A stretch of 8,322 nucleotides of DNA from the NCBI GenBank assembly GCA_913056375.1, contig CAJXNF010000103.1:1-8322 (forward strand), written 5' to 3'. The position numbers were made by a program, and so were the translations under genes. Shown here in pieces: positions 1 through 7,150 of this stretch. A model generated the notes under the pieces. The model saw nothing but the letters and a program-made list of their open reading frames with translations. It was not told the origin of the DNA and ran no database searches. The stretch is from an uncultured Pseudomonadota bacterium (lineage in GTDB: Bacteria > SAR324 > NAC60-12). The stretch's first letter is position 1. Each line of letters starts with the position of its first letter.

Positions 1-1922
1 TCTGCTTTTTGACGAAGATCATTGACGTCAACATTCCCCTGGGAATCGCAGTTGACAACGACTACTTTCATTCCTGCCATCTGCGCACTGGCTGGATTGG
101 TACCATGGGCAGAGCTGGGGATCAGACAGATGTGACGATGTGCTTCTCCTCGGGAGATATGATAGTTGCGGATGGTCAGCAACCCTGCGTACTCGCCTTG
201 AGCGCCGGAATTCGGCTGCATGGAGATGGCATCAAAACCGGTCAATTGCATCAGCCAATCTTCCAGTTGCTGAATCATTTTCTGCATTCCTTGGGCCTGC
301 TCCACAGGCACAAATGGATGAAGAGACCCTACACTTTCCCAGGTTACCGGGATCATCTCAGCGCTCGCATTCAATTTCATTGTACAGGAGCCCAGCGGAA
401 TCATGGCCCGATTCAGCGCCAGGTCCTTCTCCTCCAGATTTCTGAGGTAGCGCATCAATTCTGTTTCGGAGTGGTATCGATGAAAAACAGGATGGCTTAA
501 AAAATCAGATACTCTTCGCAAGCTTTCGGGAATGCCGGCATCAGAGGAGTTGGCTTGACTGAGCAAGGAATCTAAATCTACTTCTACTCCAAAAACTTTG
601 AGAAGCTTGCTGACATCCTCGGGAGTCGTGGTTTCATCAAGACTGACTCCGAGATGAGTGGAGTCGATCACTCGAAGATTCATCTTAGCTTCTTGTGCAC
701 GCTGCAGAATTTCTGGCTGTTGCGTTTTGGTTTCGATGCAAAGGGTATCAAAAAACTGATCACTCGAGACAAACCCACCCTGATTCAAGCCTTGTCGAAG
801 TAGTGCCGTCAGGGTATGAGTCCTGCGAGCGATCTTTTTAAGACCTTCAGGACCATGATAAACTGCATAAAAACTTGCGATCACAGCGAGCAGAACCTGG
901 GCTGTGCAGATATTGCTGGTGGCCTTCTCACGGCGGATGTGTTGCTCGCGCGTCTGCAATGCCATGCGAAGGGCAAGCTGTCCCTGTCGATCTTGAGAGA
1001 CACCGATTAATCTTCCGGGCAGAGATCTTTTCAAGGTGTCACGCGTTGCCAGAAAGGCAGCATGTGGTCCGCCATACCCCATGGGTACTCCAAAACGTTG
1101 GGCACTGCCAAAGACGATATCAGCGCCCATCTCTCCGGGTGGTTTGAGGAGCGTTAGGCTGAGTAAGTCCGTGGCCACAGCGACCAAGACCCCTTGCTGG
1201 TGCATGGCTTCGATCCATTCTGACCAATCTTTGATCGCCCCAAATGTATTGGGATACTGCAATAAAGCTCCGAAATAATCCCCGCTTGGTATTTCTGCTG
1301 GCTCACCAACCACCAACTGAATGTTCATTGGCTCCGCCCTGGTTTGCAGAAGATCGAGGGTTTGCCGGTGCACATTGCGATCAACAAAGAACTGATTGCT
1401 TTTTTTCTTCGAGTGACGCTGACAGAGTGTCATCGCTTCGGCAGCTGCAGTGGCCTCATCCAGAAGTGAAGCGTTGGCTACCTCCATTGCTGTGAGATCC
1501 AGGACCATCTGCTGAAAATTGAGCAGCGCTTCCAGTCTTCCCTGGGCTATTTCAGCTTGGTAGGGAGTATAAGCAGTGTACCATCCAGGATTCTCCAGGA
1601 GGTTCCGATGAATCACAGCAGGCAGGTGTGTTCCATAGTAGCCCTGACCCAGAAAGCTCTGCCAAAGCTGGTTGGCCTCCATCATTGATTTCAACTCATT
1701 CAGCGCCTGCTCTTCACTTGCGGGTTTTAGGTCCAGCTTGCTTTGTGGCTGCAGAATGTCATGAGGTACCGTTTTTTCGAGCAAATCCTCTAGAGACTGC
1801 AGTTCAAGGAACTGCAGCATTGCTTGTTGTTGAGCTTGGTTAGGCCCAATGTGACGGTGGGCAAAATCAGCTGATGGCTGCAGTTGATGAAGTTCTTTGA
1901 GCAAGCTGGATTGTGTAGGCAT
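1..1922 (-). CDS. gcvP: Glycine dehydrogenase (decarboxylating), P-protein of the glycine cleavage system; 5' two-thirds, cut by the left window edge
   Basis: This PLP enzyme decarboxylates glycine and passes the aminomethyl group to the lipoyl arm of GcvH. Translating the minus strand from the ATG at 1922-1920 gives 640 codons with no stop or frameshift to the window edge. Recognisable P-protein blocks are FAHRHIGP at residues 20-27, YYGTHLP at 95-101, NPGWYTAYTPYQAE at 111-124, FGSAQRFGVPMGYGGPH at 271-287, MIPLGSCTMKLN at 507-518, QPNSGAQGEYAG at 569-580 and SSAHGTNPASA at 603-613. Single-chain P-proteins are about 950-960 residues, so roughly 315 are missing to the left, including the PLP-binding lysine. 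N- and C-terminal halves occur in one frame, so this is the fused form and not the split GcvPA/GcvPB type. The start is chosen because it gives the usual short leader before FAHRHIGP; no clear Shine-Dalgarno precedes it. No gcvT or gcvH lies upstream, and none can be seen downstream. Codon use matches the neighbours. Confidence 0.97.
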   Translation of the reverse strand, partial: MPTQSSLLKELHQLQPSADFAHRHIGPNQAQQQAMLQFLELQSLEDLLEKTVPHDILQPQSKLDLKPASEEQALNELKSMMEANQLWQSFLGQGYYGTHLPAVIHRNLLENPGWYTAYTPYQAEIAQGRLEALLNFQQMVLDLTAMEVANASLLDEATAAAEAMTLCQRHSKKKSNQFFVDRNVHRQTLDLLQTRAEPMNIQLVVGEPAEIPSGDYFGALLQYPNTFGAIKDWSEWIEAMHQQGVLVAVATDLLSLTLLKPPGEMGADIVFGSAQRFGVPMGYGGPHAAFLATRDTLKRSLPGRLIGVSQDRQGQLALRMALQTREQHIRREKATSNICTAQVLLAVIASFYAVYHGPEGLKKIARRTHTLTALLRQGLNQGGFVSSDQFFDTLCIETKTQQPEILQRAQEAKMNLRVIDSTHLGVSLDETTTPEDVSKLLKVFGVEVDLDSLLSQANSSDAGIPESLRRVSDFLSHPVFHRYHSETELMRYLRNLEEKDLALNRAMIPLGSCTMKLNASAEMIPVTWESVGSLHPFVPVEQAQGMQKMIQQLEDWLMQLTGFDAISMQPNSGAQGEYAGLLTIRNYHISRGEAHRHICLIPSSAHGTNPASAQMAGMKVVVVNCDSQGNVDVNDLRQKA

Positions 1923-2158
1923 GAAATATTCAAGGAAAATTAAAAGATCAGGTAAGTAGCTTGAAATCACTCAATGAATCATGACAAATTCCGATCATGG
2001 CTGCAAGGTTGGTACTATTAAATCTTATGATCTTGACAGCCAATTCAACTTTGCCAAAAATTTTTAATAATTCAGCCATTCCTCGTTTGCAGTGAACAGG
2101 AGAAAAAGTTATTATTTGTAAATTAAATTGCAGCTGAATCTTCATTAAGTCTAAGTCT
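1923..2158. other. AT-rich divergent intergenic region between gcvP and the HTH-EIIA gene
   Basis: This 236-nt spacer separates two genes that point away from each other, so promoters for both should lie here. It is visibly more AT-rich than the flanking genes. It contains a 10-nt palindrome AAAAATTTTT at 2056-2065 and a tandem TAAGTC TAAGTC at 2146-2157 directly before the plus-strand start codon. I looked for the conserved cores of a glycine riboswitch on the gcvP strand and saw none. A 65-codon minus-strand frame at 1948-2145 lies within it, but I see no convincing ribosome site or known family for it. Confidence 0.7.
2033..2061 (+). promoter_or_regulatory. Possible sigma-70-type promoter for the HTH-EIIA/ClC pair
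   Basis: A perfect TTGACA at 2033-2038 is followed, after a 17-nt spacer, by AAAAAT at 2056-2061, which matches the TATAAT consensus at four of six positions. Transcription would start near 2068 and leave a leader of about 90 nt before the ATG at 2159. The -35 element is good and the -10 is poor. In a spacer this AT-rich such a match can arise by chance, so this is a tentative call. Confidence 0.22.
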
Positions 2159-2824
2159 ATGGCTCAGATGCTCACCATCCCGGAGGTAGTTAATTTACTC
2201 CGGGTGCCAGAAACAACGATTCGTCGCTGGATTCAACAAGGGGAGTTCCCTTGTACTATCCGGAACGGCAAGCCGCTTATCAATCAGGCTACGCTGATTT
2301 CCTGGGCAGAAGCCAAGCACCTCCGCTTGGGTTCATCCGCACTGGGCAAAAAGGGGAATCTTGTTTCAGACAATCTGTTGGCTGCCTTGGAATTGGGAGG
2401 CACGCATTACGGACTCAAGGGTGAAGATCGAGAGGCAGTTCTTAGGCACATACCTGAACAAATGCAACTGAATAAGATCTCACCACAAAAATTGGAGACA
2501 CTCCTCTTGGAGAGGGAGAACCAGTCATCAACTGCTCTCGGTAAAGGAGTAGCGGTTCCTCATCCTCGCTATCCATTGCCCATCTCGAAATCCCAATCCC
2601 GTGTGGATGTGTTTTTTCTTTCCTCACCTATCGAATGGGACGCACCAGACGGACAACCTGTTCATACACTTTTTCTTTTGCTCAGCGCCGAATCTTCCCA
2701 CCATCTTAAGATCCTTTCGCAAATAGCTGGTCTGCTGCGGCAAGCAGGCGTCGAGGACTTTCTGCAGCAGGCACCCCCACAAGATGAACTCTTGGATTAC
2801 ATTCAAGCAAGAACTTCACTCTAA
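2159..2824 (+). CDS. Excisionase-type helix-turn-helix fused to a PTS EIIA (fructose/mannitol/Ntr-type) domain
   Basis: The 221-aa protein has two domains. Residues 4-31 (LTIPEVVNLLRVPETTIRRW and following) form a MerR/excisionase-like helix-turn-helix, and about 32-55 complete that small domain. Residues 70-220 match the PTS EIIA type-2 fold. The phospho-acceptor signature TALGKGVAVPHP spans 125-136 with His135 as the expected phosphorylation site, and the second conserved active-site His is in HHLKILSQIA at 181-190. EIIA proteins of this family accept phosphate from HPr or NPr, and Ntr-type ones regulate potassium, nitrogen and other transporters instead of importing sugar. No EIIB or EIIC permease is fused or adjacent, which favours a regulatory role. 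It overlaps the next gene (ClC) by 41 nt, so the two are probably co-translated. No Shine-Dalgarno is evident; a second in-frame ATG three codons in is an alternative start. The domain calls are firm; the link between phosphorylation, DNA binding and the channel is inferred. Confidence 0.9.
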   Translation: MAQMLTIPEVVNLLRVPETTIRRWIQQGEFPCTIRNGKPLINQATLISWAEAKHLRLGSSALGKKGNLVSDNLLAALELGGTHYGLKGEDREAVLRHIPEQMQLNKISPQKLETLLLERENQSSTALGKGVAVPHPRYPLPISKSQSRVDVFFLSSPIEWDAPDGQPVHTLFLLLSAESSHHLKILSQIAGLLRQAGVEDFLQQAPPQDELLDYIQARTSL

Positions 2825-4559
2825 GCTTCAATCTCTCCTACCAAGCTCGCCTCTGGGCGAGGGTGAACGACTGTCACATTTTCGAGCTCATTCTGCCCGT
2901 GAAACCGTGGTGATGATGCTATGCGCTCTGATCATTGGAGCTGGTAGTGGAGTCCTGGCGGTTAGCCTGAACTGGGGTGTGCACTTTCTGCAGGAATCCA
3001 TTCTCTTTCTTCCTGATCTTGGCCAGATTTTGATGCCTGCACTGGGAGCGGGTTTAGCCGTTTTCATGATTCGAAATTTACTGAGAGATCCCTCTGGACA
3101 TGGGGTTCCTGAGGTGATTCATGCAGTACTGCATGATGCGAGAAATCTAAAAAAAAGAATGATTCTTTCTCGGTTTTTCGGAAGTCTGTTCACTGTGGGA
3201 ACTGGAAATTCTGCTGGACTGGAAGGTCCCACAGTCTGTATCGGGGCTGCTTGGGGAGCTGTGGTTGCGCGTTGGCTGAACACAAATGAGCGCCGTAGTA
3301 AACTACTACTTGGCTACGGAGTGGCAGGTGCAGTTGCAGGGATTTTCAATGCTCCCTTGACAGGTCTGATTTTTACACTGGAGATCATTCTTGGTGAGTG
3401 GTCGGTATTGACCGTCTTGCCTTCGATCATTGCGGCGGTGACTGCGACAGAGTTCAGCCGTGTCCTGATGGGCAATAAGATCACCTTCACGCATGAGTTT
3501 GAGTTCTTCGACCCAACTTCCTTGGTCGCCTGTGTACTGCTTGGAATCTTGACAGGCCTCGTATCAATTGCATTTTCAAGAAGTCTCAGTTGGTCTGAGA
3601 AAAAATTTAATAAGATTGGGAGTCCGTGGGCGAGAGCTGCCCTTGGAGGTGCAATCATTGGAGGAATGGCCTACCTCAATCCATCCGTGCTTGGAGAGGG
3701 CTATAACATTACGCAGGAGTTCCTGGCACAGATGGATCAGCACACTGTGGAATGGGTTCTCTTGTTCATCTTGCTGAAATTCATCGCCTGTTGCGTGACT
3801 CTAGGTTCGGGTGGCGTAGGAGGAGTCTTTGCTCCGAGCCTAGTGCTCGGCAGTGCGGTGGGTATGTCTTTCGGTTTAATCTTGGGACTGACTGGCTGGG
3901 AGGGTGTGGCTGAACCAGCGGCCTTCGCTCTGGTTGGTATGGCTGGGATGGTGACTGGAGTGATGCACGGGCCTCTGACCGGGGTTTTTCTTGTCATGGA
4001 ATCCACGGGGGGATACTCGCTGATTCTTCCCTTGATGCTCACCGCAAGCAGCGCCATGGTAACGAGTTCATTTTTGGAAGTGGGTTCTGTTTATACCCGA
4101 AATCTGATCTTCAAGGGTGATCTGGTCAAAAGAGGGTCGGATCAACATCTACTTCGATCACTTTCCAGGGATTTTCGGGATTTGTTGGATCACGATTTCC
4201 TGACAGTCCGAGACAGCACCCTCTTGGGCGAGTTTGTGGAGGTCTTCAAAAATGCACATCGTAACTATTTTCCAGTTCTTGAAGCAGATTCTGACCGTTG
4301 TATCGGAATTGTTTTTCTGGATGACATCCGCTCCTATCTATTTGATACCCATCTCTACAACATAGTTTCCATGGGTTCAATCATGCGCTCTCTACCCACC
4401 ATCTCCACGAATGAATCAATTGAAGAAGCGCTAGATAAGTTTGAATTGAGTGGGGCCTGGGCGTTACCGGTGATGGATGGCAAGGAGAGATTTTTGGGAA
4501 TGCTTTCAAAATCAACCTTGTTTGATCATTACCGGAGGGAGTTGCAAATCACGGTTTAA
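2784..4559 (+). CDS. ClC-family chloride channel or Cl-/H+ exchanger with C-terminal CBS-domain pair
   Basis: This 591-aa inner-membrane protein has a ClC core at about residues 40-445 and two CBS domains at about 460-520 and 528-588. The ClC selectivity signatures are all found: GHGVPE at 105-110 (GSGIP motif), GLEGP at 145-149 with gating glutamate Glu147, GGVFAP at 346-351, and Tyr437 in the position of the chloride-coordinating tyrosine of E. coli ClC. The segment NAPLTGLIFTLEI at 189-201 aligns with the helix carrying the internal proton glutamate; Glu200 is kept but the proton-glutamate position itself is Ile201. His106 replaces the usual Ser of GSGIP. CBS pairs commonly bind adenine nucleotides and tune ClC activity. 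The ATG at 2784 puts the start 41 nt inside the upstream HTH-EIIA gene and has no good Shine-Dalgarno. Because the recognisable core begins around residue 40, a later start such as the GTG codons at 2907-2912 is possible. Whether it is a channel or an exchanger cannot be decided from sequence. Confidence 0.94.
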   Translation: MNSWITFKQELHSKLQSLLPSSPLGEGERLSHFRAHSARETVVMMLCALIIGAGSGVLAVSLNWGVHFLQESILFLPDLGQILMPALGAGLAVFMIRNLLRDPSGHGVPEVIHAVLHDARNLKKRMILSRFFGSLFTVGTGNSAGLEGPTVCIGAAWGAVVARWLNTNERRSKLLLGYGVAGAVAGIFNAPLTGLIFTLEIILGEWSVLTVLPSIIAAVTATEFSRVLMGNKITFTHEFEFFDPTSLVACVLLGILTGLVSIAFSRSLSWSEKKFNKIGSPWARAALGGAIIGGMAYLNPSVLGEGYNITQEFLAQMDQHTVEWVLLFILLKFIACCVTLGSGGVGGVFAPSLVLGSAVGMSFGLILGLTGWEGVAEPAAFALVGMAGMVTGVMHGPLTGVFLVMESTGGYSLILPLMLTASSAMVTSSFLEVGSVYTRNLIFKGDLVKRGSDQHLLRSLSRDFRDLLDHDFLTVRDSTLLGEFVEVFKNAHRNYFPVLEADSDRCIGIVFLDDIRSYLFDTHLYNIVSMGSIMRSLPTISTNESIEEALDKFELSGAWALPVMDGKERFLGMLSKSTLFDHYRRELQITV

Positions 4560-4561
4560 AA

Positions 4562-5344
4562 TCAACTCCAAAGATGCAGTGTGCCAATTCCTGGCCAGTA
4601 AAGTTCTCCTTTCCAGGGGTTTAGCCCAAATTCCAGCGCAAACCACTGAAGACGAAGCCCCTCTTCAATTCCAATAGAAATTCCAAAAATTCCCCAAAGA
4701 GTAAGCTGCAATCCCTTTCCGCCTGTCGTGGGTTGTATCCAAAAACCCAAAGGAAAATCCTTACCAATGGCAGTGGGCGGTAGAGTAACTTGAAGTTCTG
4801 GGACTTGCCGAAGCACATGTGCTGTAAAGGTGTTGCTGTTTGGACCAGGCCAGACGCGATAGAATTCACTTGCAGGGTAGCTGGCGATTGCTTCCTCAAC
4901 TTTGTTGATTAGTTTTTCAGCTCCCTGACCACGTACTTGACCATAAAGCTCAGGAGCATTCCCAAACCATGCTCGATTTGGTAATCCAGTTGATTCAGAA
5001 ACCACGGGCATACCTCGAAAGTGCCGCCAACCGATCACATCATATCGACGAAAATCAGGATCTCCTGCTTCTTTGATCGCAATCCAGGTATGGACTGCAA
5101 ACGCTCCACGCCAATTATAGGCTCTTGCTCCATAGACTTGAATGACAGCCTCGTCCTTTGTCACCTCCGCATTCGGAATTGTAACTGCTTCTTGAGAGCT
5201 TCTGCTCCAGTGGGTGTCCAAATCTAGATCGGAGAACTTCCAAGTCCACAAGGGGCCAGTCAAGAGCAAGGGGGTTAATAAGACTAAGCAAAGGAGCAAC
5301 AAGCGAATAGCTCTCCAAAGTCGTTGGTACCTGATGGGGATCAT
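4562..5344 (-). CDS. DUF3750-family protein, membrane-anchored, function unknown
   Basis: The 260-aa product has a positively charged start (RYQRLWRAIR) and a hydrophobic segment at about 14-36. This fits an N-terminal anchor or uncleaved signal with the remainder in the periplasm. The body carries the DUF3750 hallmarks VYGARAYNWRGAFAVHTWI at 70-88 and WPGPNSNTFTAHV at 165-177, with RYDVIGWRHFRG between them at 100-111. A second hydrophobic stretch, TLWGIFGISIGIEEGL at 215-230, may associate with the membrane. No function is established that I know of. It is the last gene of the minus-strand envelope run, 39 nt after lolA, with no obvious Shine-Dalgarno (the region before its ATG is CT-rich). 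Its TGA stop lies 2 nt from the stop of the convergent ClC gene. Family assignment is from remembered motifs and is fairly secure; a role in the envelope is inferred from position and the anchor only. Confidence 0.85.
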   Translation of the reverse strand: MIPIRYQRLWRAIRLLLLCLVLLTPLLLTGPLWTWKFSDLDLDTHWSRSSQEAVTIPNAEVTKDEAVIQVYGARAYNWRGAFAVHTWIAIKEAGDPDFRRYDVIGWRHFRGMPVVSESTGLPNRAWFGNAPELYGQVRGQGAEKLINKVEEAIASYPASEFYRVWPGPNSNTFTAHVLRQVPELQVTLPPTAIGKDFPLGFWIQPTTGGKGLQLTLWGIFGISIGIEEGLRLQWFALEFGLNPWKGELYWPGIGTLHLWS

Positions 5345-5383
5345 TTGTGGAAGAAGATGAGAAATTCTGTGGCGGTCGAGAGG

Positions 5384-6019
5384 CTAAGGGCGAATGACTT
5401 CCATACCAGGAGGAATCTCAAAACTAAAGAAATCCTCTGAAAATTTGACGTTGTAACTCAACGCTTCAAATTCGATGATTCTTACTGAACCGCTGTTGTC
5501 CTTGAAGAGCAGGGCCTCCAAGTCTCCCGTTTCGCTATCGACACCGAGCTGTAAAAGGTCGATTGCACTTTGTTCCCGGTTGGGAACCAGTTCCAAAACT
5601 TCCCATGATTTATCAGGATCTAGCAAGGACTTCTGCATCCTTCGCTGAGTAAAATCTTCGGTCAATTCACCAGCACCGAGTAAGAAAGCCAGTGCAGTCC
5701 CGTCTGTCACAGCGGCTAACTCCTGGATGGTCACATTTTCCAGCAAAGGATCATATAACCAGAGAGTGTCACCATCAGTGACAAGCAACTGAGGATCTGG
5801 TTCTTGGTACTCCCAGCGCATTTTTCCAGGACGCTGATACGCAATGATGCCGGAGGCACTTACTCGCCGGTTTTCACTTTCCACAATGGTGGTTTGTAGG
5901 AAATTTCCTTGGAAACTCTGCATTTCTTGGTAGCGTTGCTGAACTCTCTCCAAAGTAATGGCCTGGAGAAAGTAAGGACAGAAGAAAATTGAAAACAGAG
6001 TAATGAAAATTTGTTTCAT
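5384..6019 (-). CDS. lolA: LolA, periplasmic outer-membrane lipoprotein carrier protein
   Basis: LolA receives lipoproteins from the inner-membrane LolCDE transporter and carries them across the periplasm. The 211-aa precursor begins with a signal peptide, MKQIFITLFSIFFCPYFLQA, with likely cleavage after Ala20. Family features follow: FQGNFLQTTI at 37-46, the strand pattern RPGKMRWEY at 63-71, the block LLVTDGDTLWLYDP at 78-91, and a C-terminal region ending in FEIPPGMEVI. Length fits the family (about 180-210 residues). The ATG overlaps the lptF stop as ATGA (positions 6016-6019), so translation is probably coupled to LptF. No lolB is visible; many bacteria outside the beta and gamma proteobacteria have LolA without a recognisable LolB. 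The gene assignment is confident. Confidence 0.93.
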   Translation of the reverse strand: MKQIFITLFSIFFCPYFLQAITLERVQQRYQEMQSFQGNFLQTTIVESENRRVSASGIIAYQRPGKMRWEYQEPDPQLLVTDGDTLWLYDPLLENVTIQELAAVTDGTALAFLLGAGELTEDFTQRRMQKSLLDPDKSWEVLELVPNREQSAIDLLQLGVDSETGDLEALLFKDNSGSVRIIEFEALSYNVKFSEDFFSFEIPPGMEVIRP

Positions 6020-7146
6020 GTTTTAGGATCGCTCAAATTTTTAAAAGGCAGGTGATCCCAGCACCACTCCAGAGGTCCTCTCCAATTTTGATGATTCAAT
6101 TGGATTTGATACACCCCCCATAGTCCAATCAAAATCGGAGGAACCCAGAGAACAACAGCACTCGTTGGTTCTTTCCCAATGGTCAGTTCCTTTGAGAAAG
6201 ACCATAAAATGTAATGAATGATGATCAACGCTAGAGCTTGGAGGTAAGCGTTTGATCGTCCTCTTCTGGGGTCTACCATACCAATGGTTAATGCCGCCAA
6301 AGCGAAGCCGAGGCAAGCCATCGGTGTCGTAAGTCTGAGTTGAAATTCCCGTTGCCGGGTTTGCTCTCCAAAATATTGATCTGACTGAATGAGATCCATG
6401 GTTGAAACTCCCCAGACCTTGCGATTTTGTGAACCATCCAACTGAGGAGCACGAAACTGGTATTGGAATTCCTCAAAATCCATTGTTCGATATCCACCTT
6501 CAACATTGCCAAAGTGCATCGTACCCTGTTTCAATTGAAGAAGAATGTCCTGCTCTTTCTCTCTGATGAGAAGTTGACCTTTCGAGGAGAGCGAAACCAT
6601 CGAACTTGGTCGCAATTCAGTGTCAGAGATAAAAATTCCCTCCAACTCCTCATTGGGAGACTTGCTCTCTACATAGAGGACTTTGCCGGGGAAATCATAG
6701 TTCAGGACTCCAGGTCGAATAGTTTTCGCAGTTTGCGATCTCAACAATCTGAGGGTTTCTTCTTCATAGGCAGCATACCCAGCTGGTTGCATCCACAGGG
6801 TAATTCCCAAATCCAGAATGGTTGCTAGCAATCCAAAGGTTGCGACGGGTACACTGAGTTGCCAGGGACTTAAGCCCGAAGCACCCATGGCGGTAAGTTC
6901 CAGATCGTTAGATAACCGCACCAAAACAACGACAACTGTAATCACAACGGCGATTGGCAGCGTGACGGATAGAAACTGGGGTAGTCTGTAGAGTAACATC
7001 AGCAAGACGCTCCCTACCGGTACGCCTCTGGAGACAATAAGGTTAATAAGTTTATAGACCGTATCCATCGACAGGATGAAGGTCAGAATAAAGGTGGCAA
7101 GCAGGAAAGGGGGGATGAGTTGAAAGAAGAGGGAACGGGCCAGCAT
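6016..7146 (-). CDS. lptF: LptF/LptG-family permease (YjgP/YjgQ), inner-membrane part of the LPS export transporter
   Basis: LptF and LptG pair with the LptB ATPase to pull LPS out of the inner membrane and pass it to LptC/LptA. The 376-aa protein has the expected topology: three hydrophobic N-terminal segments (about 8-38, 45-76, 97-120), a soluble periplasmic jellyroll-type domain (about 125-265), then three more segments (about 272-290, 301-321, 327-347). The family signature after the second segment, LSNDLELTAMGASGLSPWQL at 78-97, contains the S-D-E-L pattern and the G-x-S coupling region. The DPRRGR at 292-297 before the fifth segment is typical of LptF. I favour LptF over LptG on this; the distinction is not certain because only one of the two genes is here. 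The start lies 4 nt after the stop of the oxidoreductase gene, and the end overlaps lolA by 4 nt. A short basic, Trp-rich tail follows the last membrane segment. Confidence 0.9.
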   Translation of the reverse strand: MLARSLFFQLIPPFLLATFILTFILSMDTVYKLINLIVSRGVPVGSVLLMLLYRLPQFLSVTLPIAVVITVVVVLVRLSNDLELTAMGASGLSPWQLSVPVATFGLLATILDLGITLWMQPAGYAAYEEETLRLLRSQTAKTIRPGVLNYDFPGKVLYVESKSPNEELEGIFISDTELRPSSMVSLSSKGQLLIREKEQDILLQLKQGTMHFGNVEGGYRTMDFEEFQYQFRAPQLDGSQNRKVWGVSTMDLIQSDQYFGEQTRQREFQLRLTTPMACLGFALAALTIGMVDPRRGRSNAYLQALALIIIHYILWSFSKELTIGKEPTSAVVLWVPPILIGLWGVYQIQLNHQNWRGPLEWCWDHLPFKNLSDPKT

Positions 7147-7150
7147 ACCA

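Noticed and set aside
9..500. 163-codon plus-strand open frame, and other plus-strand frames up to 1843
   Set aside because: They run antisense to the clearly conserved gcvP reading frame, which is continuous across the whole stretch; their products show no family features.
1..1922. gcvP as a broken or frameshifted gene, because no long frame is closed in this stretch
   Set aside because: Manual translation of the minus strand from 1922 is open without interruption to the edge; the stop is simply outside the window.
2056..2065. AAAAATTTTT palindrome as an operator
   Set aside because: It is a simple A-tract/T-tract in an AT-rich spacer, with no second copy to support a binding site.
1948..2145. 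65-codon minus-strand frame (or a 43-codon version from the internal ATG) between gcvP and the HTH-EIIA gene
   Set aside because: Neither start has a properly spaced ribosome site (an AGGA abuts the internal ATG with no spacing), no family is recognisable, and the spacer is AT-rich and expected to hold promoters. A real small protein is not excluded.
3314..3658. Minus-strand frames inside the ClC gene (3314-3658 and 3737-4057)
   Set aside because: They are antisense to conserved ClC membrane segments; composition is explained by the coding strand.
4590..4617. CCTGG ... CCAGG inverted repeat near the convergent gene ends as a terminator
   Set aside because: The stem is only 5 bp with an 18-nt loop and no T-run, and it lies inside the DUF3750 coding region.
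6463..6828. 121-codon plus-strand frame within lptF, and a 130-codon plus-strand frame at 7120-7512 within the oxidoreductase
   Set aside because: Both are antisense to confident genes and lack recognisable motifs or ribosome sites.
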